Assembly (NCBI GenBank): GCA_016183125.1
Contig: JACPFG010000063.1
Coordinates: 1-36,436 of the forward strand
Length of the DNA: 36,436 nt
Direction of reading: 5' to 3'
DNA from: Deltaproteobacteria bacterium
GTDB taxonomy: Bacteria; UBA10199; GCA-002796325; JACPFF01
The position numbers and the translations under genes were made by a program. The notes below the pieces were generated by a model that was not told the origin of the DNA, ran no database searches, and saw only the letters and a list, made by a program, of their open reading frames with translations. Below, one piece after another: positions 25,298 through 35,800 of this stretch (positions within the stretch are counted from its first letter, which is position 1; every line of letters begins with the position of its first letter).

Positions 25298-25336
25298 ATC
25301 TTCCCGCTTGACCTCGGTTGTTCTTGGTTCTAAAGA
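25298..25336 (+). promoter_or_regulatory. promoter of the subtilase gene with the element shared by the RHS gene
   Basis: The 15-mer ATCTTCCCGCTTGAC (25298-25312) is identical to that at 15533-15547. Its 3' end gives a -35 TTGACC (25308-25313), and TAAAGA follows after a 17-nt spacer (25331-25336) as a -10. The predicted start of transcription is about 15-20 nt upstream of the ATG at 25360. Confidence 0.55.
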
Positions 25337-25338
25337 CC

Positions 25339-25366
25339 GTGAAGGGTCCCAGAGGGGATATGCGGC
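25339..25366 (+). repeat. 28-bp direct repeat, copy B (subtilase start region)
   Basis: It covers the 5' leader, the GAGGGG ribosome-binding sequence and the first two codons of the subtilase gene. It matches copy A at 24591-24618 except at two positions. Confidence 0.85.
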
Positions 25367-28300
25367 GACGGCGGCAAATGGTGCGATGGGTCGGTGGAGT
25401 GGGGCTGGCGGGCTTGCTTGCCACCGGCTGCGGGACGAATGCCCCCGATTCCGCATCAGGGCCGGATGAGCCGCTTGCCCTGACACCAAATAGCGCGCTG
25501 CAGGAGCTTGTTCCCACCGAGCCGGAGTTGCTTGAAGCGATCCAAACATCCCCCACGCCGCGCACTATCACCTTTTCCGTCCCGCTCGATCCCCGCCAAC
25601 CGGCCGCCGGCCCGCGCGATCAGCAACAGGAGCGGGCGTATCGTCTGAAGCGGCCGTATCGGACGACGGAGGTCCTGGTGGGCCGACCGAGCGACGCGCT
25701 TCCATTCGAGCGAGTGGCCGTCCCGATCGGAACGGATGTCGCAAACGCGCTTGCCAGCCTCGGCGCCGAGCCGAATTATCTTACATTCCTTGCCGGGGAG
25801 CCGACGAACGATCCGTATTTTTCCTGGCAGTGGGCGCTGGCGAAGATCGCCGCGCCGGAGGCGTGGGAGCTTTTCCCGGCGAGCGCGCCCGTGCGCGTGG
25901 CGGTGCTGGATACCGGCGTTGACGCGGCCCATCCCGACCTCTTCGGTCGCGTTCTCCCCGGATATAATGCGATCAATAATACGGAGAATGCCGACGACGA
26001 CCACGGCCACGGGACGATGGTGGCGGGGGTCATCGGCGCGGGCGGCAACAACGGCTTGGGGATTGCTGGGGTAGCGCCGCAGGTGGAGATCCTGCCGATC
26101 AAGGTGATCGCCCAGTCGGGCGAGGGGTCGTATGCCGACCTGATCGCGGGGATCTACTACGCGATCGAACATGGCGCCGACGTGATCAACATCAGCGCGG
26201 GGGCGTATGCCCCCTCGAACCTCCTGCACGACGCGCTGACCGCAGCCGAGGTCGCGGGGATCGTCGTGGTCGCGGCGGCGGGGAACGATGCGACCGATAC
26301 CCCGATGTATCCGGCGGCATATCCGGAGGCGATGGCGGTGACGGCGACAGACGCAACCGATGCCATCTGGCCGGAGAGCAATTACGGGACGCACGTGGAC
26401 CTGGCCGCGCCCGGCGCAAACATCATGAGCACGATGTCAGGTGGCGGGTATGCCTTTGCCGACGGGACGAGCCTCGCCACCGCGCATGTGGCCGGGGCGG
26501 CGGCGTTACTATTATCCCACGCCGCGGCACAGACGGGAGCGGATGTCGTGTCCCGGTTGTTATCGAGTGCGATCGATCTCGGCGCGAAGGGGAAAGATGC
26601 CGCCTATGGGGAAGGGCGGCTGACACTGATCCCGCCAACGGTGGGAAAACCGGTCGCGGATGCCGGCGAGCTACCCGCAGGCGATGCGGAAGAGATCGGC
26701 CAGGGTCCTATCACGGTCCAATATAATGTGGAGATCCATCAGGACATCGCCTCTGCCGCACTCCTCTTTCTCAAAAAGAAACTCGAAGAAAAGGCAATTA
26801 CGCAGGAGATGTATGATGAGTTTGCTGAGTATAAATTTTGGATCCGGGATGGGGCCCGCGCCGAGGACAAGGCGGTATTGATTGGAAAGTTTGCCGAAAA
26901 GGTGATCGATTTTCTGTTTGGGGAAGGCGCGCCGTGGCATGATCCCAAAAATGGCAAGGGGCTCGATCCACTTGCGTGGGGAGACATTGCCTACGAGGAT
27001 GTCAATTGCCGCTGGTTTAGGCATTTTTATCGGCCCATCGACAAGCAGGGATTTCTTTCCCCTCCTGCTTTCGTCGAGTGGTGCGGTGAACTAGATAAAA
27101 GCATGGTAGGCAAGGAACACATAGAGTTTCCCAACGCGTATGAATGGGGAGGGAAGGCAAATGCTCAAAACAGCTTCGATTGGGAAGATGCCAAGGTGCA
27201 TTACCACTCGCCCGACACGACTCAAAAATATCCTGGCCTGATCGAACAGAACGGTGGATTTTTTTTCAAGCTGCAACCATTAAAGCTCCAACGAGCTTAC
27301 TATGCCCTCGGCCATGTCCTCCATCTCCTTATGGATACCTCCGTGCCGGAGCATACACACATCGAGGCCCATGCCGAGGTGAACCCCGGCGGGTACGAAC
27401 ACTATATGAAGAAGCAAGGCACGGGCGGCGTTATGAGCCGACTCAATACCGGCTTGTTGCTCAAGCCACTAAATGAATACCCGACGCTGGAAAAATATTT
27501 TCACGAGATGGCCACGTATAGCTTTAACCGCAATCTTTTTCAGGGGAATTTGACGGGAGACGAGGCCTCTGGCGAACTGTCTCAGATGTTCCCTTCGTTG
27601 CACAAAACTCTCGCAGGGTGGTGGGTCATTGCCGGTTGGGATGATACAACAAACTTCTTTTGCAATCCGAGCTCTCTTTGCGACCTTTGGTGGAGCGGGC
27701 AGGGAGATGGGGATGGGGACGATGTCGACTTCGACGATGACTGGTGGGAGGAGACGGAGTTTAAAGACAGTCCGGCGCCGCCCGGGTTTTATTACATCGA
27801 AAAGAGCAACGAGGTTTGCCCCAAGATGTATCACAATACCCCGAAACCGGGGAATAACGGAGATATGGTCAGCGGAAAGTGCAAGGATAAGACGCTTGCC
27901 GCGATGATGGCGGACGACATTATTCCGATGGTCATCCAGTACACGGCCTCGGCGATGCGGTTGTTCTGGCACGAGACGCATGCGGACCTGAAAATCGTTC
28001 CCTTCTCGGTGAACGTGCTGCAAACCGCAGTGCCGGCTAAGGGGAGCAATGTCGCTAATTATCAATTGAAGTTCACGATCCGGAACGACGGTGGGGCCGA
28101 TTCCGGCAATGTGTTCGCCGGTTTTCGGCCACCCGGCAGTCTCCTCGAATTCGGCACAACGATGCTTCCGTCGATCCCCCCCGGCGGAGAGGCGCCCGTG
28201 AAGATTGCACTCAACGGAATCGCCTTGCCCCTCTGTGCTCCCTGTGCCGCGGGGACGATCGTTGCGCATTACGTTCACGGTTCGGAAACGCAAGCGGTGG

Positions 28301-29868
28301 CAACGCATGCGATTTACGGCGGCGACATCAAACTCCCGAAGACGCCGGGCGGGGTAGATTTCTCGAAAGTGGATCTGACCGGATTGTCCGTTGATCCGGC
28401 GACCGGCGCGATCGATTTCGTCCTGAAGGGGACGCCCGCGGGCGAGGGCGAGGCTAGCGTAGATGCCTCCGCGCTCCAGGAAAAACTCAAGGCAACGTTC
28501 CTCACTGCGCTCACTATTCCAAACTGGAAGCAGTTTATCTCGCTCGATCTTCTCCCCGATGGAAATGGGGGGTTTGTCGGCAAGGCGCGCACCGAACCGC
28601 CGTTTGAACAGACCGCACTTGCGAACACGATGTGGACGGCGGACGTGGCGATGAAGCTCGAACTCTTTTCCGCGCAGCATCAGAAGCCCAATCTGGACAA
28701 GTGGGTAAGCCTCGTCCAGGGGAGCCCCTATTGGCCGCAGATCTCGGCGGCCGGTTTTAACGCATCTCCCACGTATGTGGCGCGGGGGACGATCGTCCCC
28801 GGTCTATCTTCCCCGCTCCAAGCGACGATCGATCAGGCCTTTCTCGATCAGGCCCCCCTTGCGGTGGACATCGGCTGGAGCCAGCAGCCGTCGATTAACT
28901 TAAGCCCGTATAATTTCAGCCAGCCGGTTGTGGAGAATTTCCAGTCCCTCGTAACTGAGTGGAAGGGTTTTTTTGAGGCGGGGATGAAAGACCTCGCCGC
29001 GGTGGTGCTCCAAAAGATGAGCGCCGGCGATCCTGCCTATGGGGACCTCGCAGCGCTCTATCCCGCGGTGTTGTTGGCGCAGTGGTACAAGACGCTACCT
29101 AAGGGAAGTCTCCCATATGCCGACATCATCAACAAGGAGGCGCTGGCAGATCTCGACCTCGTTGTGCCCTTTAATCAATCATACTGGGATGGGCAGGCGG
29201 CGCAACCGCTTGGGTCGACAAATGTGAGTTGGTTTAATGGAGAGACCTGGATCTTCAATTACTGGGGCGGGGCGGAATTTTTCGTAGGATTCAACGGTAA
29301 GACCGAATCGCTCGGCCAGGCGGAAGAGACGCTATTAACAACCGTAACCGGCGGGGAGGCCGTGCAGCAGGGGGACACCTGGTATTTTTCCGGCGGGTCC
29401 GCAAGCCAGGACCAGCCGGATCTGGCCGGGATGATGAGTGTGACGACCGCGCTGGTCGTGGCCACGAAAAATGCCATAATTGCACTCACGATCACGAACG
29501 CGAGCAACATCGCCGCTGGCCCCGTCGCGTACAAGATCCTCGACCAGGTAACGAATGGGGGCGCGCCGATCACGCTCGCCGTGGCGGAAGGGAACTTGCC
29601 GGGAGTCGGCGGATGGGACGGGGTGAGCGTGGAGATCCCGTGGAGCGTGCCGGATCTCGTCGGCCTCCATCAGCTCTCCCTTGCGATCGATCCGGCGAAT
29701 GCCATCGCGGAGAATAATGAATCGAACAATATGTTTCAGACGATGGTGGCAGTCATCTCCCCGCTGCCGAAGGTTGCGATCCTTGCCCCCTCCGGCGGCA
29801 CGCTCCCGAAGGGAGAGGCGATTCTCTTTAGCGGTTCGGCCACGACCTCCCGCCCGGCCAACATCTGA
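25360..29868 (+). CDS. subtilisin-like (S8) serine protease lipoprotein with zinc-phospholipase-C-like domain; N-terminal part of a giant protein
   Basis: The ATG at 25360 is preferred over the track's 25318: it opens a lipoprotein signal (WVGGVGLAGLLATGC). The S8 catalytic triad is D184 (AVLDTGVD), H217 (DDHGHGTMVAG) and S371 (ADGTSLATAHVAG, with L and A replacing the usual M and P); the oxyanion Asn is in VVAAAGND. Residues ~450-830 resemble zinc-dependent phospholipase C: W-x-D near the start and YALGHVLHLLMDTSVPEHTH around residue 650. CARDB-type segments follow (~890-960 and ~1380-1465). An Ig-like repeat breaks off at SGSATTS and a TGA at 29866-29868 ends the frame, while the next frame carries straight on (next entry). 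It is probably a cell-surface or exported protease with lipid-active or metal-binding ability. Confidence 0.9.
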   Translation: MRRRRQMVRWVGGVGLAGLLATGCGTNAPDSASGPDEPLALTPNSALQELVPTEPELLEAIQTSPTPRTITFSVPLDPRQPAAGPRDQQQERAYRLKRPYRTTEVLVGRPSDALPFERVAVPIGTDVANALASLGAEPNYLTFLAGEPTNDPYFSWQWALAKIAAPEAWELFPASAPVRVAVLDTGVDAAHPDLFGRVLPGYNAINNTENADDDHGHGTMVAGVIGAGGNNGLGIAGVAPQVEILPIKVIAQSGEGSYADLIAGIYYAIEHGADVINISAGAYAPSNLLHDALTAAEVAGIVVVAAAGNDATDTPMYPAAYPEAMAVTATDATDAIWPESNYGTHVDLAAPGANIMSTMSGGGYAFADGTSLATAHVAGAAALLLSHAAAQTGADVVSRLLSSAIDLGAKGKDAAYGEGRLTLIPPTVGKPVADAGELPAGDAEEIGQGPITVQYNVEIHQDIASAALLFLKKKLEEKAITQEMYDEFAEYKFWIRDGARAEDKAVLIGKFAEKVIDFLFGEGAPWHDPKNGKGLDPLAWGDIAYEDVNCRWFRHFYRPIDKQGFLSPPAFVEWCGELDKSMVGKEHIEFPNAYEWGGKANAQNSFDWEDAKVHYHSPDTTQKYPGLIEQNGGFFFKLQPLKLQRAYYALGHVLHLLMDTSVPEHTHIEAHAEVNPGGYEHYMKKQGTGGVMSRLNTGLLLKPLNEYPTLEKYFHEMATYSFNRNLFQGNLTGDEASGELSQMFPSLHKTLAGWWVIAGWDDTTNFFCNPSSLCDLWWSGQGDGDGDDVDFDDDWWEETEFKDSPAPPGFYYIEKSNEVCPKMYHNTPKPGNNGDMVSGKCKDKTLAAMMADDIIPMVIQYTASAMRLFWHETHADLKIVPFSVNVLQTAVPAKGSNVANYQLKFTIRNDGGADSGNVFAGFRPPGSLLEFGTTMLPSIPPGGEAPVKIALNGIALPLCAPCAAGTIVAHYVHGSETQAVATHAIYGGDIKLPKTPGGVDFSKVDLTGLSVDPATGAIDFVLKGTPAGEGEASVDASALQEKLKATFLTALTIPNWKQFISLDLLPDGNGGFVGKARTEPPFEQTALANTMWTADVAMKLELFSAQHQKPNLDKWVSLVQGSPYWPQISAAGFNASPTYVARGTIVPGLSSPLQATIDQAFLDQAPLAVDIGWSQQPSINLSPYNFSQPVVENFQSLVTEWKGFFEAGMKDLAAVVLQKMSAGDPAYGDLAALYPAVLLAQWYKTLPKGSLPYADIINKEALADLDLVVPFNQSYWDGQAAQPLGSTNVSWFNGETWIFNYWGGAEFFVGFNGKTESLGQAEETLLTTVTGGEAVQQGDTWYFSGGSASQDQPDLAGMMSVTTALVVATKNAIIALTITNASNIAAGPVAYKILDQVTNGGAPITLAVAEGNLPGVGGWDGVSVEIPWSVPDLVGLHQLSLAIDPANAIAENNESNNMFQTMVAVISPLPKVAILAPSGGTLPKGEAILFSGSATTSRPANI

Positions 29869-32800
29869 TCACGTTGAAGGCAACGGACACCGAAGGTGCT
29901 ACGGCCGCCGCCACGCGCACGGTGACGATCGCGACCCCCGGCGTCCCGGCCGTGGCGATCTTGGCCCCCGTCGGTGGCGCGGTCCTCTCCACGGCGGTGC
30001 CGATCGCATTTCTGGGCGAGGCGAGCGACTCCGCCGACGGCCCCTTGACCGGTTCGAGTCTCGCGTGGGTATCAAGCAAAGATGGGGCACTGGGGACGGG
30101 CACAAGTCTGACGACAACATTGAGCGAAGCAAGCCACACAATCACGCTGACGGCGGTGAATAGCCTGGGCGCGAAACAATCGGCGACCGTTACGGTCAAC
30201 GTGCAAATCGGCACGCCGAGTTTGGCTATAGTGGAACCGGAGGATGGGGCGACCGGTTCCGACGCGCAGCCGATGGCGCTCAAAGCCACGGCGACCGATG
30301 GGCAAGACGGCGACCTCACCGCGAAGATCGAGTGGTATTCCGATATCGCGGGATGGCTGGGGAAGGGCGGCGCGGTGGCCGCGACACTCTCCCCGGGGGC
30401 ACAGACGATTACGGCGAAGGTGACCGATAGCAACGGATTGTCGGCATCGGCCACGCGGACCGTGACGATCACGGCCACACCGCCGGCGGTGACGATCACG
30501 GCGCCGGCAAATGGCACAACCGCCGATTTTCAGTCATCCGTCACATTCACCGGGAGTGCCGCAGATCCGACCGATGGCCAACTCTCGGCGGAAAAGCTCG
30601 CTTGGTCTTCCAATCTCAACGGGTTCCTCGGCTTCGGCGCAACGCTTACCACCGCCGCGCTCAATCCCGGCATCCATGTGATCACGTTGACCGGCACGGA
30701 CAGTGATGGAGCTGCAGCGAGCGCCGCAATCAGCCTCATCGTCGACAACGGCCAGCCGATCGTGACGATCACGACACCCGCACCAAACGCCACCTTCGTG
30801 GCGGGACAACCGGTGCAGCTTGCCGGATCGGCGACCGACACACAGGATGGCGCGCTCACGGAAGCGGCGCTTCAGTGGTCGTCAAGTCTGAACGGCGCGC
30901 TCGGCACAGGGGAGGCCGTAACGGTCCAAAACCTCTCGCCCGGCGCCCACACGATTACACTCACGGCGACCGACACCGATGGATGGGAGACGAGCGCAGC
31001 GGTCCCGATCACGATCATTCTGCCCAAGGCCCCGGCGGTGGCGATTATTTCCCCGAGTCCCGGCAAGGAGTTCCTGCATGGCGATCCGATCACGTTCCAG
31101 GGGAGCGCGAACGATCCGGAGGATGGCGCGCTGGGGACAGGGCAGGTCGAATGGAGATCGAGTCTTGATGGGTTGCTTGGAGACACGCTGCAATTTACAG
31201 CCGAGTTTTTCAGTATTGGCACGCACGTCGTCACGTTCAAGGCCAAAGATAGCCAAGGCATGGAAGGGACGGCGACGGTCACGCTGGTGGTCATGCCAAA
31301 ACCGCCGAGTGTAACGATCCTCACGCCGAAACCGGGACAGAATATCGTGAGCCAGGCGGTGTGTACCCCCCTTAATGGCGAGGCCACTGACGAGCTGGAC
31401 CTGATCCTGCCGGATGAGGCCTTCGAATGGCGATCGAATCTCGTGCCGGAACCACTGGGATTAGGGAAGAGCATTTGCAAAGACCTCTCGGCCGGCACAC
31501 ATGAGATTACGCTTACGGTAACCGATAGCAACGGGGCGCAGGGCTTGGCCTCGGCCAAGCTCATCGTGGTGGCCCCGGATAACAAACTGCTCACAACGTT
31601 TGCGGATGGGAAGACCAGCGCGATATTCTCACTTGAGCCGCAAACACCGGTCATTGCCTACGTCACACTCCCGAAAGAGGCCCAGGTCACGCTGGCGCAG
31701 GTTGAGATCGCCGGCTCCATCAGTATTCAATGGCAGTTCATGGGAGAGGAGGCGGTGGGAGGGGATGTTATTGATGTGGGATACCACAGCATGCCGACAT
31801 TTGCCGATATTGATGGCGACGGGGACCAGGATCTCTTTATCGGATTCAATGCCGGCGGTGGCGGCGCTGGCGGAATATATTTCTATCGAAACGATGGCAC
31901 ACCAGCACAGCATCAGTGGACGTTTGTGACAGATAACTTTGGCGGATTCGCCAAAGATAATAGCATGACCAATTTTGCTCCAGACTTTATGGACGTCGAT
32001 AAGGACGGCGATCCGGATGTTGTCATCGGTTGGCAAGATGTCATATCACCAGAAACATATGCTGGCCATATCGACTTTTATCGAAATATTGGAACCGCCG
32101 CGGAGTCTCAATGGGCCCTTGAAAATGTATTTGCGGATGGCATCACTGGTTTGATGAACTATCCGAGACCTGCGCTTTCCGATATCGATGCCGATGGCGA
32201 CGTGGATCTTTTTTCCGGGGCATATAACCCGGAGATGAGCTTTTACAAGAATGATGGCGGCGTGTGGACTTTTATCACGCAGTATTATCCCGGTGTTTCG
32301 TGCCAATATGCGGGGGCTTTTTCGCCTACATTTGTCGACATCGACCAAGACGGCGATGATGACTTATTCGACGGCAGCGACAAGTTAGAGGAAAACGGAT
32401 TTAACCAGCTAATCTACTATCGAAACGTTGGCTCACCACAACAAGATGTTTTGACATGCATTCCATTCACATTGCCTGGGTGGAATGAGAATGTTTTTCT
32501 GCCAGCCCCGACCTTTACCGACATTGATGCCGATGGTGACCAAGACCTCTTCGTCGGCAACTATGAGGGCGGGGTCCGTTTTTGGCAGAACCCTGGACCG
32601 CAGTATCCTTTCGATCCCAGTTTTGACGTGGGCGGGGATAATCAATACGAGTGGTCGCATTCGGGCAACTACTCAGGGAAGGAAACCACTGCCGATTTTT
32701 CGACGGTGCTGAATACATATATGGCCTCAGCCCCGGCAGATCCTAATGGGCTTGTCCAAGTGCCGTTCGTCGTGACCTCTAACTCCGCCGGGATCCTGGA

Positions 32801-35800
32801 GCTTACGAACCTCAATATCCAGTATCAGGTCACCGACACCGAGCCACCGACGATCCTCGGTGTGGGAGTGAACGACCCCCAATGCTTCGTCCCGCCCGGC
32901 GGCGATTGTGGCGTTGGCCATGACAAAGCGGGGGTCGTGATTGCCGCTAAAGTTTCCGACAACGACGACATCGCCGGCGTGACGGCCACTATCGGGGACG
33001 GGCCACCGATGACCTTCACCGAAACGGGACCGGACTGGTACGAATCCCCTGGTTTTAAGGCACCGGGCCTGCCCGGGCCCTATCTTATAGCAGTCACGGT
33101 AACGGATACGAACGGACTGAGCGCGAGCGGCAACCTCTTGCTCCATGTGCAAACAACCGGGCCCGAACTTGCCATTGACCAAGACTTGGAGCTCTCTCCT
33201 GCAGTGCCGCTCGATCTGCAACCGGCAGCGATCACGGCCATGGTGCATAATTATGGGGGCCAGAAGGCCTCATTTTGGATTGAGTTTCGCCTCAACGGGG
33301 AGTTTTACGATGAAAAAGCTATGAGCCTGGAAGAGGGGGAAACAGGGAAGAAGGTCACTTTCTCCGGCTGGGTTGCTTCCGTGGGGGTCAACACGGCAAC
33401 GATTGAGCTCGATCCTGAGAAGTTGGTTCCCGAACAGAAGGTGAATAATAAGGCAACGATCACGTTTACCGTCGCCGACGGGACGCCGCCGGTGATCGGG
33501 GGCGTTGTGTTTGGACCGGCGTGGGAGGGCCCGATCCCGATCACCGTCGCGGCCTCTGACAACGACGATATCGCCTCTGTCGTCGCAAGCGTTGCCGGAA
33601 AGACGGTTCCCTGCACGTATCAACCGGCGCAGCAGAACTATCAGGGGGTCCTGGAGATGAACGTCGGGAATTATCTCGTGGATGTCGTCGCCACGGATTC
33701 TTCCGGGCTTTCCTCTCATCAACAAGTCCCGCTGGTGGTCAAGCCGCAGAAGGCCGATCTGGCCGTGGGACCGGCGGACCTCACCGTGACGCCGGCCAAT
33801 CCTCAGGCGGGGGAAGCGGCTATCATCTGCATGACCTTGCGCAATGTGGGGACTCAGCATGTGCCATTTGCCACGGGGACACTCCTGATCGATAGTGCGA
33901 CAGTTTATTCGTTTACCTTAAGTCTTGATGGCGGTGCGGCGTTACCTCCCCAGTGTTACTCGTGGAAGGGGAGCTATGAGCCCCATACACTCAAATTTAT
34001 CGCGGATCCGAATCAAGAGGTGGAGGAACTGGACGAAGGAAACAACCAGACCGAGCGAAGTGTCTCTGTCGTCAACCAGGTCCCACCGCAGATCACCGCC
34101 CTGACGATTGCATCGCCGGTGACCCAAGGTGTCCCCGCCACGGTTGAGGCCGGCGTGACGAGTACTGTGCCGCTCGCTTCCGTGACTGCGACCACGCCTT
34201 CCGGTACCGTTCCGCTCATCTGTGTCGACGGCCTCTGCAAGGGCCAAGTCGTCTATCCTCAGCCCGGCGCATCGTTCGTGACCGTGACGGCCACCGACGA
34301 GAGCGGCCTGAAACAATCCAAAGAGCAGCCGGTGACCGTCCTGGCGAACCTGCCCGATCTGAGCGTCCAGCAGGTGAAGGTCATGGAGGTCCAGGTGATC
34401 GATGGCTCGCCGGCGGCGATCGTAACGACGGTGCGCAATCTCGGCACCGCGAGCGCGGAGCCGATCAATGTGACCTTCCGCGTGGACGGGAAGACAAAGG
34501 GGGAGACGACGTTGCCGGGTCTCAATGGCGAGGCGGTCGTGCAATTTCAGTGGTCCGCGCAGTACGGCCCGCATACCGCCGAGATCGCCGTCGATCCCGC
34601 CAATGCGCTGATCGAGGCCGACGAGGGGAACAACAGTTACCAGTGGTCGATACATGTGATCGACCAGACCCCGCCGGTTATTGAGATCGTGGAGGCGCCG
34701 AAATCGATTCCGGTCGGAACGCCGCTGCCGGTGAGTGTTGCGGCGTGGGATAACGTAGCGCTGGCTTCGGTCACCGCTCAGCTCGGTGAGGCGAGCGGGC
34801 AACTCGGCTATAACGCGTCGAGCAAACGCTATGAGGGGAGCGTGCCGACGCCCGTGACAGGCTTGCTGCCGCTCACGATCAGCGCGAAAGACACCTCCGG
34901 GCTTGCCGCCACGTATTCCGTGGGCGTGACCGTCGCGGAAGACACCCCCGACGTCGCGGTCGCGGCGATGGCCGTAATTCCGGCGGTCGTGCCGGAGGAC
35001 GCGCCGCTTCCGATTGCCTTCAGCGTGCAGAACTTCGGTGGCATCGCCGTCACGACCAAGATTCACCTCGTCGTGGATGGAGCGGTCGCGCAGGCACAGC
35101 CGGTTTCCCTCGGTGCGAACGCCGCTGTTCCGCAGGAGATGACGATCACCCCGGCGTATGGAGAGCATGTCGCCAAAATCATTGCCGATCCCGATGGGAC
35201 GCTCGCCGAACCGAACGAGGCGAATAATCAACTGATGTTCACATTCTTTGCGGCCGATCTCACGCCCCCCACACCGCCGGCGCTTGCCGTTGCGCCTGTC
35301 GGATGGAGCGAAGTGACGACCTTTACCGTAACGTGGGGAGCGGCAACCGACAAGCACGGGATTGCCGAGTATCAATACCGGCTCGATCAGAATCCGTGGC
35401 AGTCGGTAGGGAATACCACTACCTGGACCGCCGGGCCCGTGAGCGAAGGGGAGCACACTATCGCCGTCCGGGCGATCGATTCGCATGGCAACGTGAGCGA
35501 ACCGGGATATGCGGCAATCAAATCCGACGTCAGCCCGCCGCCGGCGCCGCTGCTGGAAGAGACGCACTGCGGGACGATATGGACGACGCACGATTCGCCG
35601 CAACTCACCTGGGCGACGCCGCCCGATCCGGGGAGCGGGGTGGCGCGCTACCGGCTCGCGATCGACGGCGTCGAGACCATCCTCGGCAACGTGAATATGT
35701 ATCACCCGACACTTGAATCCGGCATCCACACGTTCCGGTTGCGGGCGGTGGACCTCCTCGAACATGCCGGCCCCTGGTCGAACACGATCACGGTGAGGAT

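Noticed and set aside
27469-28680. 403-aa minus-strand ORF inside the subtilase gene
   Set aside because: Its low-complexity Arg-rich translation lies opposite the confidently coding protease/CARDB frame.
31797-32580. Tandem DxDxDGD repeats considered as a separate calcium-binding gene
   Set aside because: They lie in the same continuous open frame as the Ig-like and CARDB segments, with no start codon or ribosome-binding site at the boundary.
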